DNA of 54,206 bases from Streptomyces sp. NRRL F-2664. GTDB lineage: Bacteria > Actinomycetota > Actinomycetes > Streptomycetales > Streptomycetaceae. The stretch's first letter is position 1; every line of letters begins with the position of its first letter. The stretch covers positions 1 through 54,206 of the forward strand of contig NZ_JOFX01000041.1 in the NCBI RefSeq assembly GCF_000719345.1. The letters are read 5' to 3'. The translations under genes were made by a program, and so were the position numbers. Shown here in pieces: positions 8,456 through 16,356 of this stretch. The notes beneath the pieces are model-generated. The model was not told where the DNA came from. It saw nothing but the letters and a program-made list of their open reading frames with translations, and ran no database searches.

Positions 8456-9682
8456 ATGCGACGTACGTTGACAGTGGCCGCGGCGGCGGCCGCCCTGCTG
8501 GTGTCCGCGGGCCCGCTGCCCGCGGCCGGGGCGGGGAGTGCCGCCGCCGCTCCGGCGGCCGCGGCGGCCCGTTGGGGGGCGCACGAGGCGGAGTCCTTCT
8601 GGACGCCCGAACGGATGGCGTCGGCCCGCCCGCTCGCGCCCGTTCCGACGGAACGGACCGCGGCTCCGGAGCCCCCGGCCGGGCCCCTGCAGGTCCCGCG
8701 GTTCCCGCAGTTCCCCTGGGCCACACCGGTCCAGCCGCACGAGCCGCACGAGCCGGCCGAGCACCGGCAGCCGCCGGTGCCGGTCCCACCGGCCTCCTCG
8801 TCCCCGGGCGGCACCAGTGGGACCGGCGGGACCGGCGATACGCCCACCCCCGTACACACACCCGCGCCGGCGCCCACACCCTCACCGAGCACCCTCCCGG
8901 CCCCGGCACCCGCCCCCGCTCCCGTACGTCCGTCCCTGCCCCGGATCCCGGCCGCGGGCCCCGGTGTGGGCCGGGACTTCGGCGGTCTCCCGGTCGTCGG
9001 CCGGATGTTCCTCGTCAAGGGCAGCGGCTCCTACTTCTGCACCGCGAGCGTGGTCGCCTCCCCCGGCCGGAACCTCGTCATCAGCGCCGCCCACTGCCTG
9101 CTCGGCGCCGACACCCAGCGGGTGGCCTTCGTACCGCAGTACACGCGGGCGAAGCCGCGGCCGTTCGGCATGTTCCCCGTGGTGCGGACCGCGGCCGGAC
9201 GCTCCAAGATCTGGATCGACCAGCGCTACCGCACGGCGGGGGTCGACCGCGCGGCCGCCCTCGACGTGGCGTTCGCCCAGGTGGGACCCGGCACCGGGGG
9301 ACGGCGGGTGCAGGACGTGGTGGGCGGGAACCGGCTGGTCACCGGTGCCGGTTACGCGCACGCCCGCGTCTCGCTGATCGGGCACCCGTCCACCGCCGCC
9401 CGGCCGCGCCTGTGCGTCAACCGGACGACGAAGTACACCAGTACCGACGTCCGGATCCCCGGCTCGTTCCTGCGCATCGCCTGCACCGGCTACCCGGGCG
9501 GCACCAGTGGCGGCCCGTTCCTGCTGCGGCTCGACGGCCGCACCGGGACCGGCGACGTCGTGGGGGTGATCGGCGGCTGGAAGACGGGCGGGGACACGGC
9601 CGACGTCTCCTACAGCTCGTACTTCGGGGCCGACATCAGGACGTTGTACGAGAAGGCGGTTGCCGGGGCGAGGGCGTCGTAG
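8456..9682 (+). CDS. Secreted trypsin-like serine protease with Pro-rich linker
   Basis: A 408-residue exported protein. After an Ala-rich signal peptide (about 1-33) comes a long Pro/Ala/Thr-rich low-complexity segment (about 60-165) that may span the cell wall or act as a propeptide. The protease domain shows the chymotrypsin-fold triad: His213 in 'ISAAHC', Asp270 in 'AALDVAFAQ' and Ser351 in 'PGGTSGGPF'. Cysteines in 'FCTAS' and 'AAHC' fit the conserved disulfide around the histidine. The ATG at 8456 lies eight bases after AGGGAG, which overlaps the stop of the flavoenzyme gene; a GTG at 8447 is less likely. The tight arrangement suggests an operon. Its 3' end overlaps the convergent gene at 9636 by 47 bases. 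Confidence 0.9.
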   Translation: MRRTLTVAAAAAALLVSAGPLPAAGAGSAAAAPAAAAARWGAHEAESFWTPERMASARPLAPVPTERTAAPEPPAGPLQVPRFPQFPWATPVQPHEPHEPAEHRQPPVPVPPASSSPGGTSGTGGTGDTPTPVHTPAPAPTPSPSTLPAPAPAPAPVRPSLPRIPAAGPGVGRDFGGLPVVGRMFLVKGSGSYFCTASVVASPGRNLVISAAHCLLGADTQRVAFVPQYTRAKPRPFGMFPVVRTAAGRSKIWIDQRYRTAGVDRAAALDVAFAQVGPGTGGRRVQDVVGGNRLVTGAGYAHARVSLIGHPSTAARPRLCVNRTTKYTSTDVRIPGSFLRIACTGYPGGTSGGPFLLRLDGRTGTGDVVGVIGGWKTGGDTADVSYSSYFGADIRTLYEKAVAGARAS

Positions 9683-10034
9683 CCGTCAGGGCCCGCACCC
9701 ACCGGGTCCGGCGCGGGTTGCCGACGGTCCGCGGCACCGGGGGCAGCCCGTCGCCGGCCGGCAGGTCGGCGGGCGCGAGGCCCAGCCGGCGGCGCAGGTC
9801 GGCCAGTGCCGCGTGGACCGGCGCGAGGACGACCTCGGCGCCCGGGGCGGCCGAGGCGAGGGCGTAGGCGGTGGTCTCGATCGCCTCGGCGGCGTCCTCG
9901 GCCGCGGTCCGGCTCCACCCGCCCGGCGCTCCGGGCCCCCAGGGCGCGACGGTGTCGTACAGGTGGCAGGCGGCGTCGGCCGCGGCGTCGGCCCGTTCCC
10001 CGACGCCCGGCGCCGCGATGGTCGGCAGTTCCAT
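9636..10034 (-). CDS. Hypothetical protein, 132 aa, mostly helical
   Basis: An Ala-rich, mainly helical product starting 'MELPTIAAPGVGERADAAADAACHLYDTV', with a middle helix rich in Ala/Glu ('AAEDAAEAIETTAYALAS') and 'ADLRRRLGLAP'. The C-terminal 20 residues lie inside the overlap with the protease gene and are low in complexity, so selection there probably acts on the protease. Weak GAGG precedes the ATG at 10034. I do not recognise a family. The AEC permease gene lies just upstream on the same strand (65-base gap), so it may be the distal gene of that transcript. Confidence 0.65.
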   Translation of the reverse strand: MELPTIAAPGVGERADAAADAACHLYDTVAPWGPGAPGGWSRTAAEDAAEAIETTAYALASAAPGAEVVLAPVHAALADLRRRLGLAPADLPAGDGLPPVPRTVGNPRRTRWVRALTATTPSPRQPPSRTTS

Positions 10035-10099
10035 ACCACCTCAACGACCCGCTCCCACCGGGGGTACGACCCGTCGCGCCCGGAGGCGGCCACGGCTGC

Positions 10100-11047
10100 T
10101 CAGGAGGCGAACGCCTGCAGCCAGAGGGGCAGCAGCAGCAGGGAGACGAGTGAGGTCTTGAGCACCACCGAGGCGGAGAGGTCCACGCCGACGTCGTAGC
10201 GCTGGGCGAAGATGAACAGGTTCTGCGGGGTCGGCATCGCCGCGATCAGGACGAGGTACGCCAGCCAGTCGCCGCGCACCCCGAACAGCAGGGCGCACAC
10301 CGCCCACGCGAGGAGCGGGAACACGAGGCACTTGAAGCCGATCAGGGCCGTTTCCTCGCGCGTCGTACCCCTGAGGTGGAGGCCGGCGCCGCCGAGGTGG
10401 AGGCCGAGGGCGAACAGCGCCACCGGTGAGGCGCTGTTCCCGACGAAGGCGGCTCCGTCCAGGACCACGGCCGGGATCCGTACCGAGAGCAGGTTGAAGA
10501 GGATGCCCGCGTTGCAGGCGAGGACCAGCGGGGTGACGAGCGAGGCCCCGACGGCCCGCGACAGCCGGATGCCCGGGCGGCCGTCGGCGGGGCCCGCGCG
10601 GCCCAGTTCCATGAGGGCGATGACGACCAGGGACAGGACGCACACCTGGAAGAGCAGGATCGGGAAGATCGGCGCGGCCGTCCCGAAGACGGTGATGAAC
10701 ACCGGGACGGCGAAGTAGGCGGTGTTCACCTGCACTCCGGCCATCACGCGCAGGGCCACGGCGCGCGGCTCGCGCCGGCCCCGGGCGACGGCCACCGCGG
10801 CCACGACCGCCGCGGCGATCGCCGCCGCAGCGGCGTACCCGCCGATCGCCCGCCAGTCGAACAGCGCGCCGAGGTCGCTGGCGTAGATGTTGCCGAAGAG
10901 GTAGCAGGGCACCGCGAAGAGGAAGGCGTAGTCGGAGAAGGCCTTGGAGGCCTCTGCCGGGACGACCTTGCGGCGTGCGAGGACCACTCCGCCGCCGAAC
11001 GCCAGCAGCACCGGCACCAGCTTCTCCAGTGCGGCCGCCCCGCCCAT
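10100..11047 (-). CDS. AEC (auxin efflux carrier) family permease
   Basis: A 315-residue integral membrane protein with about ten hydrophobic segments. Family marks are 'FGGGVVLARRKVVPAEASKAFSDYAFLFAVPCYLF' near the N-terminus (split here by a short loop), 'TAYFAVPVFITVFG' in the middle and 'LIAAMPTPQNLFIFAQRYDV' near the C-terminus. AEC proteins export organic anions such as malate or malonate, or related small molecules; the substrate is unknown. GGGGGAG lies eight bases before the ATG at 11047. It is divergent from the sensor kinase at 11134 with only 86 bases between the starts, so the permease may be controlled by that two-component system. Confidence 0.9.
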   Translation of the reverse strand: MGGAAALEKLVPVLLAFGGGVVLARRKVVPAEASKAFSDYAFLFAVPCYLFGNIYASDLGALFDWRAIGGYAAAAAIAAAVVAAVAVARGRREPRAVALRVMAGVQVNTAYFAVPVFITVFGTAAPIFPILLFQVCVLSLVVIALMELGRAGPADGRPGIRLSRAVGASLVTPLVLACNAGILFNLLSVRIPAVVLDGAAFVGNSASPVALFALGLHLGGAGLHLRGTTREETALIGFKCLVFPLLAWAVCALLFGVRGDWLAYLVLIAAMPTPQNLFIFAQRYDVGVDLSASVVLKTSLVSLLLLPLWLQAFAS

Positions 11048-11133
11048 GCGAACAGCTCCCCCATTGATCGACTGCCGTGCAGCCTACCCCTGCGCCCCTG
11101 TCAGGCCCGTCGGCGGCATACGCTGGTGCGATC

Positions 11134-12531
11134 ATGAGTGACAGACCCCGCGAACGGACCGGAGAACGGGCGCCGGCAGGGGTGTCCGCCCCCACGGCCG
11201 CGGGCCGGGCGCCCGGCGGTGCCCCGGCCCGGCTCACCGCGGCCCTGCGCACCCCGGTCGGGGCTGCGCAGCCGCTGTTCGGGCAGGCCCCCAAGGCATG
11301 GCAGCGGGCCCTCCCGTACGTCGTGGTCGGCATCGTCGTCGTCTCGCTGCTGCCGACGACGATCGTCGTGCTGACGGGCGACTACGGCCTGGACGGCGGT
11401 TGGGCGGGCGCGCTCGGGGTGGCGCAGACGGTGCCGCTGCTCCTCGCGGTGACCAGGCCGCTGCCCGCATGGCTGCTCGTCCTGACCGCCGACACCCTCG
11501 GTGCGGTCCTGCTGACCCAGGCCGACAAGGTCACCGGCCACTCCTGGCCGTGGACACCGACGGCCGTCATCGGCTTCTTGGTGCTGCTGGCCTGCCTCGG
11601 GCTGCGTGAGAACGTCCGGACGCTGGTCGGGGTGTGGCTGGTCACCGGTGCGGTCGGTGCGGTGCTCGGCTTCTGCCAGCCCGCGGACACCATGAACACC
11701 GCCGCCCTGCTCTTCGTGCTCGGCGGTGTCGTCCTGGCCCTGACGGGCGCCCTGCGGGGCCTGGGCGACGCGCGCCGGCGCGTCGCCGAGCAGGAGAGCA
11801 TCAGCGAGGCCGAACGGTCCCGGCGGACCCTGCTGGAGGAACGCGCCCGGATCGCCCGCGAGTTGCACGACGTGGTGGCGCACCACATGTCGGTGATCAC
11901 CGTGCAGGCGGATTCGGCGCCCTACCGGCTGCCGGGCCTGTCGGAGCCGGTGCAGCAGGAATTCGCGGCGATCGCGGCGAGCGCGCGGGAGTCCCTCGGC
12001 GAGATGCGCCGGCTGCTGACGGTGCTGCGGGCCCCCGACGGGGCGGGCGGCGCGGGCGGCCCCGGTGGCGAGCGGTCTCCGCAGCCGGGGATCGGCCGGC
12101 TCCAGCAGCTGGTGGAGGCGACGGTACGGGCGGGCCAGCCGGTGGACCTGTCCCTGGCGGTCGGGGCCGCGCAGGCGGCACCGCCCGCGGTGGACGTGTC
12201 GGCGTACCGGATCGTGCAGGAGGCCCTCGCCAACGTGGTGCGGCACGCACCGGGCGCTCCCACCCGGGTGTCGGTGACCGTCGACGACGCGGAGGTCCTC
12301 GTGGTCGTCGTCAACGGTCCGGCGGCCCGCGACGCGGTGGTGGAGCCGGACGGGACCGGCACCGGACACGGCCTCGTGGGCATGCGCGAGCGCGTACGGT
12401 TGACCGGCGGGACGCTGGACACCGGGCCGCTGCCCGACGGCGGCTTCCGGGTCGCCGCGCGCCTGCCGCTGCACGCCGGTACCGCCTCCGACACGGACGG
12501 CGCCAACGATTCGAACGGGGAACGCAGTTGA
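11134..12531 (+). CDS. Sensor histidine kinase, NarL/DesK-type (HisKA_3)
   Basis: A 465-residue membrane sensor. A hydrophilic 60-residue N-terminus is followed by about five or six transmembrane segments (about 65-215), such as 'LPYVVVGIVVVSLLPTTIVV' and 'NTAALLFVLGGVVLALTGAL'. The dimerisation domain holds the phospho-accepting histidine in 'ERARIARELHDVVAHHMSV'. The ATPase domain shows the N box 'QEALANVVRHA' and the G box 'GTGHGLVGMRERV'. The lack of an extracellular loop domain suggests sensing within the membrane. The last four bases overlap the start of the response regulator, so the two are translationally coupled. I chose the ATG at 11134 over upstream starts because it fits the leader length. 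Confidence 0.93.
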   Translation: MSDRPRERTGERAPAGVSAPTAAGRAPGGAPARLTAALRTPVGAAQPLFGQAPKAWQRALPYVVVGIVVVSLLPTTIVVLTGDYGLDGGWAGALGVAQTVPLLLAVTRPLPAWLLVLTADTLGAVLLTQADKVTGHSWPWTPTAVIGFLVLLACLGLRENVRTLVGVWLVTGAVGAVLGFCQPADTMNTAALLFVLGGVVLALTGALRGLGDARRRVAEQESISEAERSRRTLLEERARIARELHDVVAHHMSVITVQADSAPYRLPGLSEPVQQEFAAIAASARESLGEMRRLLTVLRAPDGAGGAGGPGGERSPQPGIGRLQQLVEATVRAGQPVDLSLAVGAAQAAPPAVDVSAYRIVQEALANVVRHAPGAPTRVSVTVDDAEVLVVVVNGPAARDAVVEPDGTGTGHGLVGMRERVRLTGGTLDTGPLPDGGFRVAARLPLHAGTASDTDGANDSNGERS

Positions 12532-13208
12532 CCATCCGCGTGGTCATCGTCGACGACCAGGCCATGGTGCGGGCGGGCTTCGCCGCGCTGCTGTCCGCGC
12601 AGGCGGACATCGATGTGGTGGGCGAGGCTCCCGACGGGCGCCAGGGGGTGCAGGCGGCCCGCTCCACGCACCCCGACGTGGTGCTGATGGACGTACGGAT
12701 GCCGGAGATGGACGGGCTCACCGCGGCCCGGGAGATCCTCACCCCGCCGCCCGGGGTGGTGCACCGGCCGAAGGTGCTGATGCTGACCACGTTCGACATC
12801 GACGACTACGTGTACGAGGCGCTCCGCGCCGGGGCCTCCGGCTTCCTCCTCAAGGACGCCCCGCCGGCCGATCTGATCGCGGCGGTACGCGTGGTCGCCT
12901 CGGGCGAAGCGCTGTTGGCCCCCTCGGTGACGCGGCGGCTGATCGCGGACTTCGTCCAGCAGCGGCCGGCGCCGCGCAAGGACCCGGCGCTCCGGCTGAA
13001 CGGTCTGACGCCGCGCGAGAGCGAAGTGCTGGAGCTGATCGCGCGCGGGCTGTCGAACCAGGAGATCGCGGGCCACCTGGTGCTCGCGGAGCAGACGGTC
13101 AAGACGCACATCGGGCGGGTGCTGGCCAAGCTCGACCTGCGGGACCGGGCCCAGGCCGTGATCTTCGCGTACGAGGCGGGCCTCGTGCGCCCGGGCGACT
13201 CGGTCTGA
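12528..13208 (+). CDS. NarL/FixJ-family response regulator (TTG start)
   Basis: A 226-residue DNA-binding regulator, partner of the kinase at 11134. The receiver domain (1-125) has the acidic pair in 'VVIVDDQAMVRAG', the phospho-acceptor Asp55 in 'VVLMDVRMPEMDG', Thr in 'LMLTTFD' and Lys in 'GFLLKDAPP'. The output domain (about 155-220) is a LuxR-type helix-turn-helix: 'LTPRESEVLELIARGLSNQEIA' then 'TVKTHIGRVLAKLDLRDR'. The only start that gives a complete receiver domain is the TTG at 12528, which overlaps the kinase stop as TTGA. Likely targets are the divergent AEC permease gene and the hydrolase/acyltransferase pair downstream; this is inference from position. Confidence 0.93.
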   Translation: MTIRVVIVDDQAMVRAGFAALLSAQADIDVVGEAPDGRQGVQAARSTHPDVVLMDVRMPEMDGLTAAREILTPPPGVVHRPKVLMLTTFDIDDYVYEALRAGASGFLLKDAPPADLIAAVRVVASGEALLAPSVTRRLIADFVQQRPAPRKDPALRLNGLTPRESEVLELIARGLSNQEIAGHLVLAEQTVKTHIGRVLAKLDLRDRAQAVIFAYEAGLVRPGDSV

Positions 13209-13397
13209 GCCCACCGGGCGGCCCCCGGCCCGGCAACTGCGGCGCTGCCGCCCGCCCGTCGGCGGCGTCCACGGCGTGCCCGGGCCTCTCCTCCACCCCC
13301 TACCGGGGTATGACATCGGAATTGGCTCCACGGTCCGACGTCCGCGGTGGGGCCGTCTTCCTACCTTCCCCCTCGTCACGACGAGAGGAGAAGGGGC

Positions 13398-14513
13398 ATG
13401 CGCCGCTTCGGAAGGACGCTGGTCACGGCCGCCCTGGCGGTGACCGTCGTCGGGGGGACGGCCGGATGGGCCTCGGGCGACAGCCAGTCGGCGGTCACCG
13501 GGCCGCCGCCGGGCACCGCCGCCTGGCGGGCCGACACGGCGTACGGCGGGGCGCTGCCCGATCCTGCGACGGCGACGCCGCACGCAGTGGCCCGGTTCTT
13601 CGCCGGGCTGGACGACGCTGCGCGTGCGGCCCTCGTACGGTCCCACCCGCTGGTGGTGGGCAACCTGGACGGGGCACCGGTCGCCCTGCGGTACGAGGCG
13701 AACCGGCTCGCCGCCGCCACCGGTGAGGCCCGGTACGCGTCCCTGGCCGCGCCCGGCCGGCGGATCCTGGCCTTCGACCCGCGCGGCCGGGGCCAGGTGG
13801 CCGAGGTCTTCGGGGATCTGGAGCACGCCGCCCACGTCTCGGTGATCGTGCCCGGCTCCGACAACGACGCCACCTCGTACGACGCCCTGCGCGCACCGCA
13901 CACCGGCCCGGCCGGCATGGCCCGGGCCCTGCTCGGGGCGGCCGGCGCCGGGCACCACGGCAGCCCGGTGCGCGGAGGGTCGGGCAGTGGCGGTCCGGTG
14001 CACGGCGGTGCGGCGGCCGACGATGCGGTCGCCGTCATCGCGTGGACCGGATACACCACCCCGGTCGGCGTGGGCATCGACGCGGCCGGCGGACGGCTGG
14101 CCACGGCCGGGGCGCCCCGGTTGGCGCGCTTCACCGCCGGCCTCGACGCGGTCGGCGCACCCGACCCGGTGCTGTTCTGCCACAGCTACGGCTCGGTGGT
14201 GTGCGGGCTGGCGGCACGGCACACCGACGCCGCCGACATCGTGGCCCTCGGGTCTCCCGGGATGCGCGCGCGGACCGCCGGCGCCCTGCGCACCGGCGCA
14301 CGCGTCTGGGCGGCCCGGGGGCCGTCCGACTGGATCGCCGACGTCCCGAACGTCAGCTTGGCGGGGATCGGCCACGGCACCGATCCGACGTCCGCGGCTT
14401 TCGGCGCGCGCCGCGTGCCCGCTGCCGACGTACGCGGCCACACGGGCTACTTCATGCCCGGCACGCAGTCCCTCGCGGCCTTCGCCGCGATCGCGAAGGG
14501 AGACACCCGATGA
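13398..14513 (+). CDS. Exported alpha/beta-hydrolase, DUF1023 type
   Basis: A 371-residue protein with an N-terminal signal sequence ('RTLVTAALAVTVVGGTAGWASG'). The rest resembles the DUF1023 alpha/beta-hydrolases of actinomycetes: 'HPLVVGNLDGAPVALRYEANR', 'RRILAFDPRGRGQVAEVFGDL', 'HVSVIVPGSDND', and the nucleophile elbow 'LFCHSYGSVV', where Ser sits in H-S-Y-G-S and the first glycine of GxSxG is replaced by Cys. 'VALGSPGM' and a late His ('GIGHGTDP') could complete the triad. A Gly/His-rich loop (about 190-215) is inserted. GAGAGGAG and AAGGGG precede the ATG at 13398. The stop overlaps the acyltransferase start (ATGA). Substrate unknown; esterase or peptidase activity on a cell-envelope molecule is a guess. 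Confidence 0.85.
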   Translation: MRRFGRTLVTAALAVTVVGGTAGWASGDSQSAVTGPPPGTAAWRADTAYGGALPDPATATPHAVARFFAGLDDAARAALVRSHPLVVGNLDGAPVALRYEANRLAAATGEARYASLAAPGRRILAFDPRGRGQVAEVFGDLEHAAHVSVIVPGSDNDATSYDALRAPHTGPAGMARALLGAAGAGHHGSPVRGGSGSGGPVHGGAAADDAVAVIAWTGYTTPVGVGIDAAGGRLATAGAPRLARFTAGLDAVGAPDPVLFCHSYGSVVCGLAARHTDAADIVALGSPGMRARTAGALRTGARVWAARGPSDWIADVPNVSLAGIGHGTDPTSAAFGARRVPAADVRGHTGYFMPGTQSLAAFAAIAKGDTR

Positions 14514-15739
14514 GGGGCGCGCCCGTCCGGGCGCGGCTGCGCCGGGCCGCCGAGCGGATCGACCGGCAGACCCCCGCGCACCGCGACCGGGCGGTCGACG
14601 GGCTGCGCGCGCTGGCGCTGCTGGCCGTGCCGACCGGGCACTGGCTGCTCGGCGGCTTCACGCTCGATGCCGACGGCGGTCTGCACAACGCCAGTCCGCT
14701 GACTACCTTCGGAGCGCTGGCGCCGGCCGGCTGGGTGCTGCAGATGCTGGGCGTCTTCTTCCTCGTCGGCGGCTACGCCTCGGTCCTCTCCTACCGTCGG
14801 CGCCCCGGTTCGGCGGGCGCATGGCTGAAGGGCCGGATCGTACGCCTGGGGCGGCCCGTGCTCGCAGTGACGGTGGTGTGGGCGCTCGCCGTGCCGGTGC
14901 TGTACGCGGCGGGGGTGCCGGAGGCGACGCTGCGGACCGGCGCGAAGCTGGTGGTCCAGCCGCTGTGGTTCGTCGGGGTGTACGCGGTGGTCACCGCGCT
15001 GACCCCGTACTGCGTGCGGGCCGCGCGCCGGCTGGGCGGCTGGGCCGCGGCCCCGCTGCTCGTGTCGGTCGCCGTGGTGGACCTGCTGCGCTACGGGCCG
15101 CTCGCCGGGTCGGTGCCGTTCTGGCTGTCGCTGCTGAACGTCCTGCCGGGCTGGCTGTTCGCCTACCAGCTGGGTGTGTCCTGGGGCGAGCGGCGGATCG
15201 GGCGTCGCGGGGCCCGGCTGCTCCTGCTGGGCGGGACGCTGCTGTTCGCGGCGCTGCTGGCGGTGTTCCACTATCCGGCGTCGATGGTGGGTGTGCCGGG
15301 TGCGGCGCGGACCAACTCGCACCCGCCGTCGCTGCTGGTGCTCGCGCTGGCTTCGGCTCAGTCGGGGGCGGCGGTCCTGCTGCGGAACCGGCTGGCGCGG
15401 CTGCTGGCCCGGCCGGCGCTGTGGGCCCCGGTGGTCGTGATCAACCTGTGCGCGATGACGATCCTGTGCTGGCACCAGACGGCCATGCTGGCTGCCGCCG
15501 TGCCCGGTTCGTTCGCCGGCCCGCTGGCCGGGCTGACGACGGCCCCGGACACGGTGGGCTGGATCGTGGCGCGGGTGGCGTGGATGCCGGTGTTCGCGGT
15601 GCTGCTGGTGGGGATCGTTCGGTACGCGCGGCGGTTCGAGCAACCGCCGGCCGGGGGCCGGCGCGCCGGTGTGGTGGGCCGTACGGTGGCGGGCATTCTG
15701 GCGGTGGGCTTCGGCGCGTTCGCGCTGGGTCTGGCATAG
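14510..15739 (+). CDS. Membrane-bound acyltransferase, family 3
   Basis: A 409-residue polytopic membrane protein with about ten transmembrane segments. It begins with a basic cytosolic stretch and 'DRAVDGLRALALLAVPTGHWLLGGF', the classic opening of acyltransferase-3 proteins, in which Arg and His are thought to be catalytic. 'FFLVGGYASVLSYRRR' and 'WFVGVYAVVTALTPYCVRAARR' also fit. These enzymes transfer acetyl or other acyl groups to sugars, lipids or antibiotics at the membrane. It overlaps the hydrolase gene by four bases, so production is coupled, perhaps as an acylation/deacylation pair on the same envelope substrate (inference). A hairpin terminator follows at 15787-15818. Confidence 0.9.
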   Translation: MRGAPVRARLRRAAERIDRQTPAHRDRAVDGLRALALLAVPTGHWLLGGFTLDADGGLHNASPLTTFGALAPAGWVLQMLGVFFLVGGYASVLSYRRRPGSAGAWLKGRIVRLGRPVLAVTVVWALAVPVLYAAGVPEATLRTGAKLVVQPLWFVGVYAVVTALTPYCVRAARRLGGWAAAPLLVSVAVVDLLRYGPLAGSVPFWLSLLNVLPGWLFAYQLGVSWGERRIGRRGARLLLLGGTLLFAALLAVFHYPASMVGVPGAARTNSHPPSLLVLALASAQSGAAVLLRNRLARLLARPALWAPVVVINLCAMTILCWHQTAMLAAAVPGSFAGPLAGLTTAPDTVGWIVARVAWMPVFAVLLVGIVRYARRFEQPPAGGRRAGVVGRTVAGILAVGFGAFALGLA

Positions 15740-15783
15740 CCGGGGCGGGGCGCGGGCCCGGCCACGGTCCGACCGGTGCACGC

Positions 15784-15818
15784 AAAAGAGCGCCGCTCCC
15801 CTGACGGAGCGGCGCTCT
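15784..15818. terminator. Hairpin terminator between convergent genes
   Basis: A perfect 13-bp stem (15787-15799 with 15806-15818) and a six-base loop. On the minus strand the stem is followed by TTTT, so it suits the DUF350 gene best; it can also stop the acyltransferase transcript from the other side. Confidence 0.8.
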
Positions 15819-15840
15819 CGACGCGTACGGGTGCTTCGCG

Positions 15841-16263
15841 TCAGGCGATCGAGGCGGCGACGATCGCGGCGACGGCGAGGTTGCAGGCGGAGGAGACCCA
15901 GACCGCCGGGTGGGGCTGCGGGTCGACGACGATGGCGCCGAGCTTGCCGGGGGTCGCCAGGTCGAGCACCAGGAAGGCCACCGCCATCAGGATCAGGCCG
16001 AGCACACCGAAGGCCGCCGTCGACGCCAGGCCTTTGCCGAAGTCGTCGTAGGTGGTCCAGATCGAGGTGAAGACGATGCCCCCGATGCCGAGGAGCGCGG
16101 AGCTGAGGAAGAGGGCCGCGTTGCGGTTGCGCTCCTCCCAGATCTGCTTCGGGAGCTTCCCGGGCGTCAGCACGTCCACCAGGACGATACCGAGGATCAG
16201 CAGGACCAGGCCCAGAGCGCCGTAGGCGCTGGTGCGGCCAAGTCCGTTGATGATGTCGCTCAT
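15841..16263 (-). CDS. DUF350 family membrane protein
   Basis: A 140-residue protein with four transmembrane segments arranged as two similar halves: 'AYGALGLVLLILGIVLVDVL' plus 'NAALFLSSALLGIGGIVFTS', then 'AAFGVLGLILMAVAFLVLDL' plus 'AVWVSSACNLAVAAIVAASI'. Each half has a 'TPGKL' turn, a hallmark of DUF350. Function is unknown; family members often sit near ATP-grasp or stress genes, and a GNAT/ATP-grasp fusion gene lies immediately divergent here. GGAG stands about ten bases before the ATG at 16263. The start lies 93 bases from that of the fusion gene, so the two probably share a regulatory region. Confidence 0.88.
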   Translation of the reverse strand: MSDIINGLGRTSAYGALGLVLLILGIVLVDVLTPGKLPKQIWEERNRNAALFLSSALLGIGGIVFTSIWTTYDDFGKGLASTAAFGVLGLILMAVAFLVLDLATPGKLGAIVVDPQPHPAVWVSSACNLAVAAIVAASIA

Positions 16264-16356
16264 TGAGAAGCCTGTCTCCGGTTGGTGGGAAAATACGTCC
16301 GTAGGGAGGCCGAATCTATCCCATGGCCTTCCGGCAGACCATGGGGAGGTCGGCGA

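Noticed and set aside
6773..8857. 694-codon open frame on the minus strand
   Set aside because: It lies opposite the flavoenzyme and protease genes, has Arg/Gly/Pro-rich composition and no recognisable domain.
11922..14441. 839-codon open frame on the minus strand
   Set aside because: It crosses the two-component and hydrolase genes on the other strand and shows no domain.
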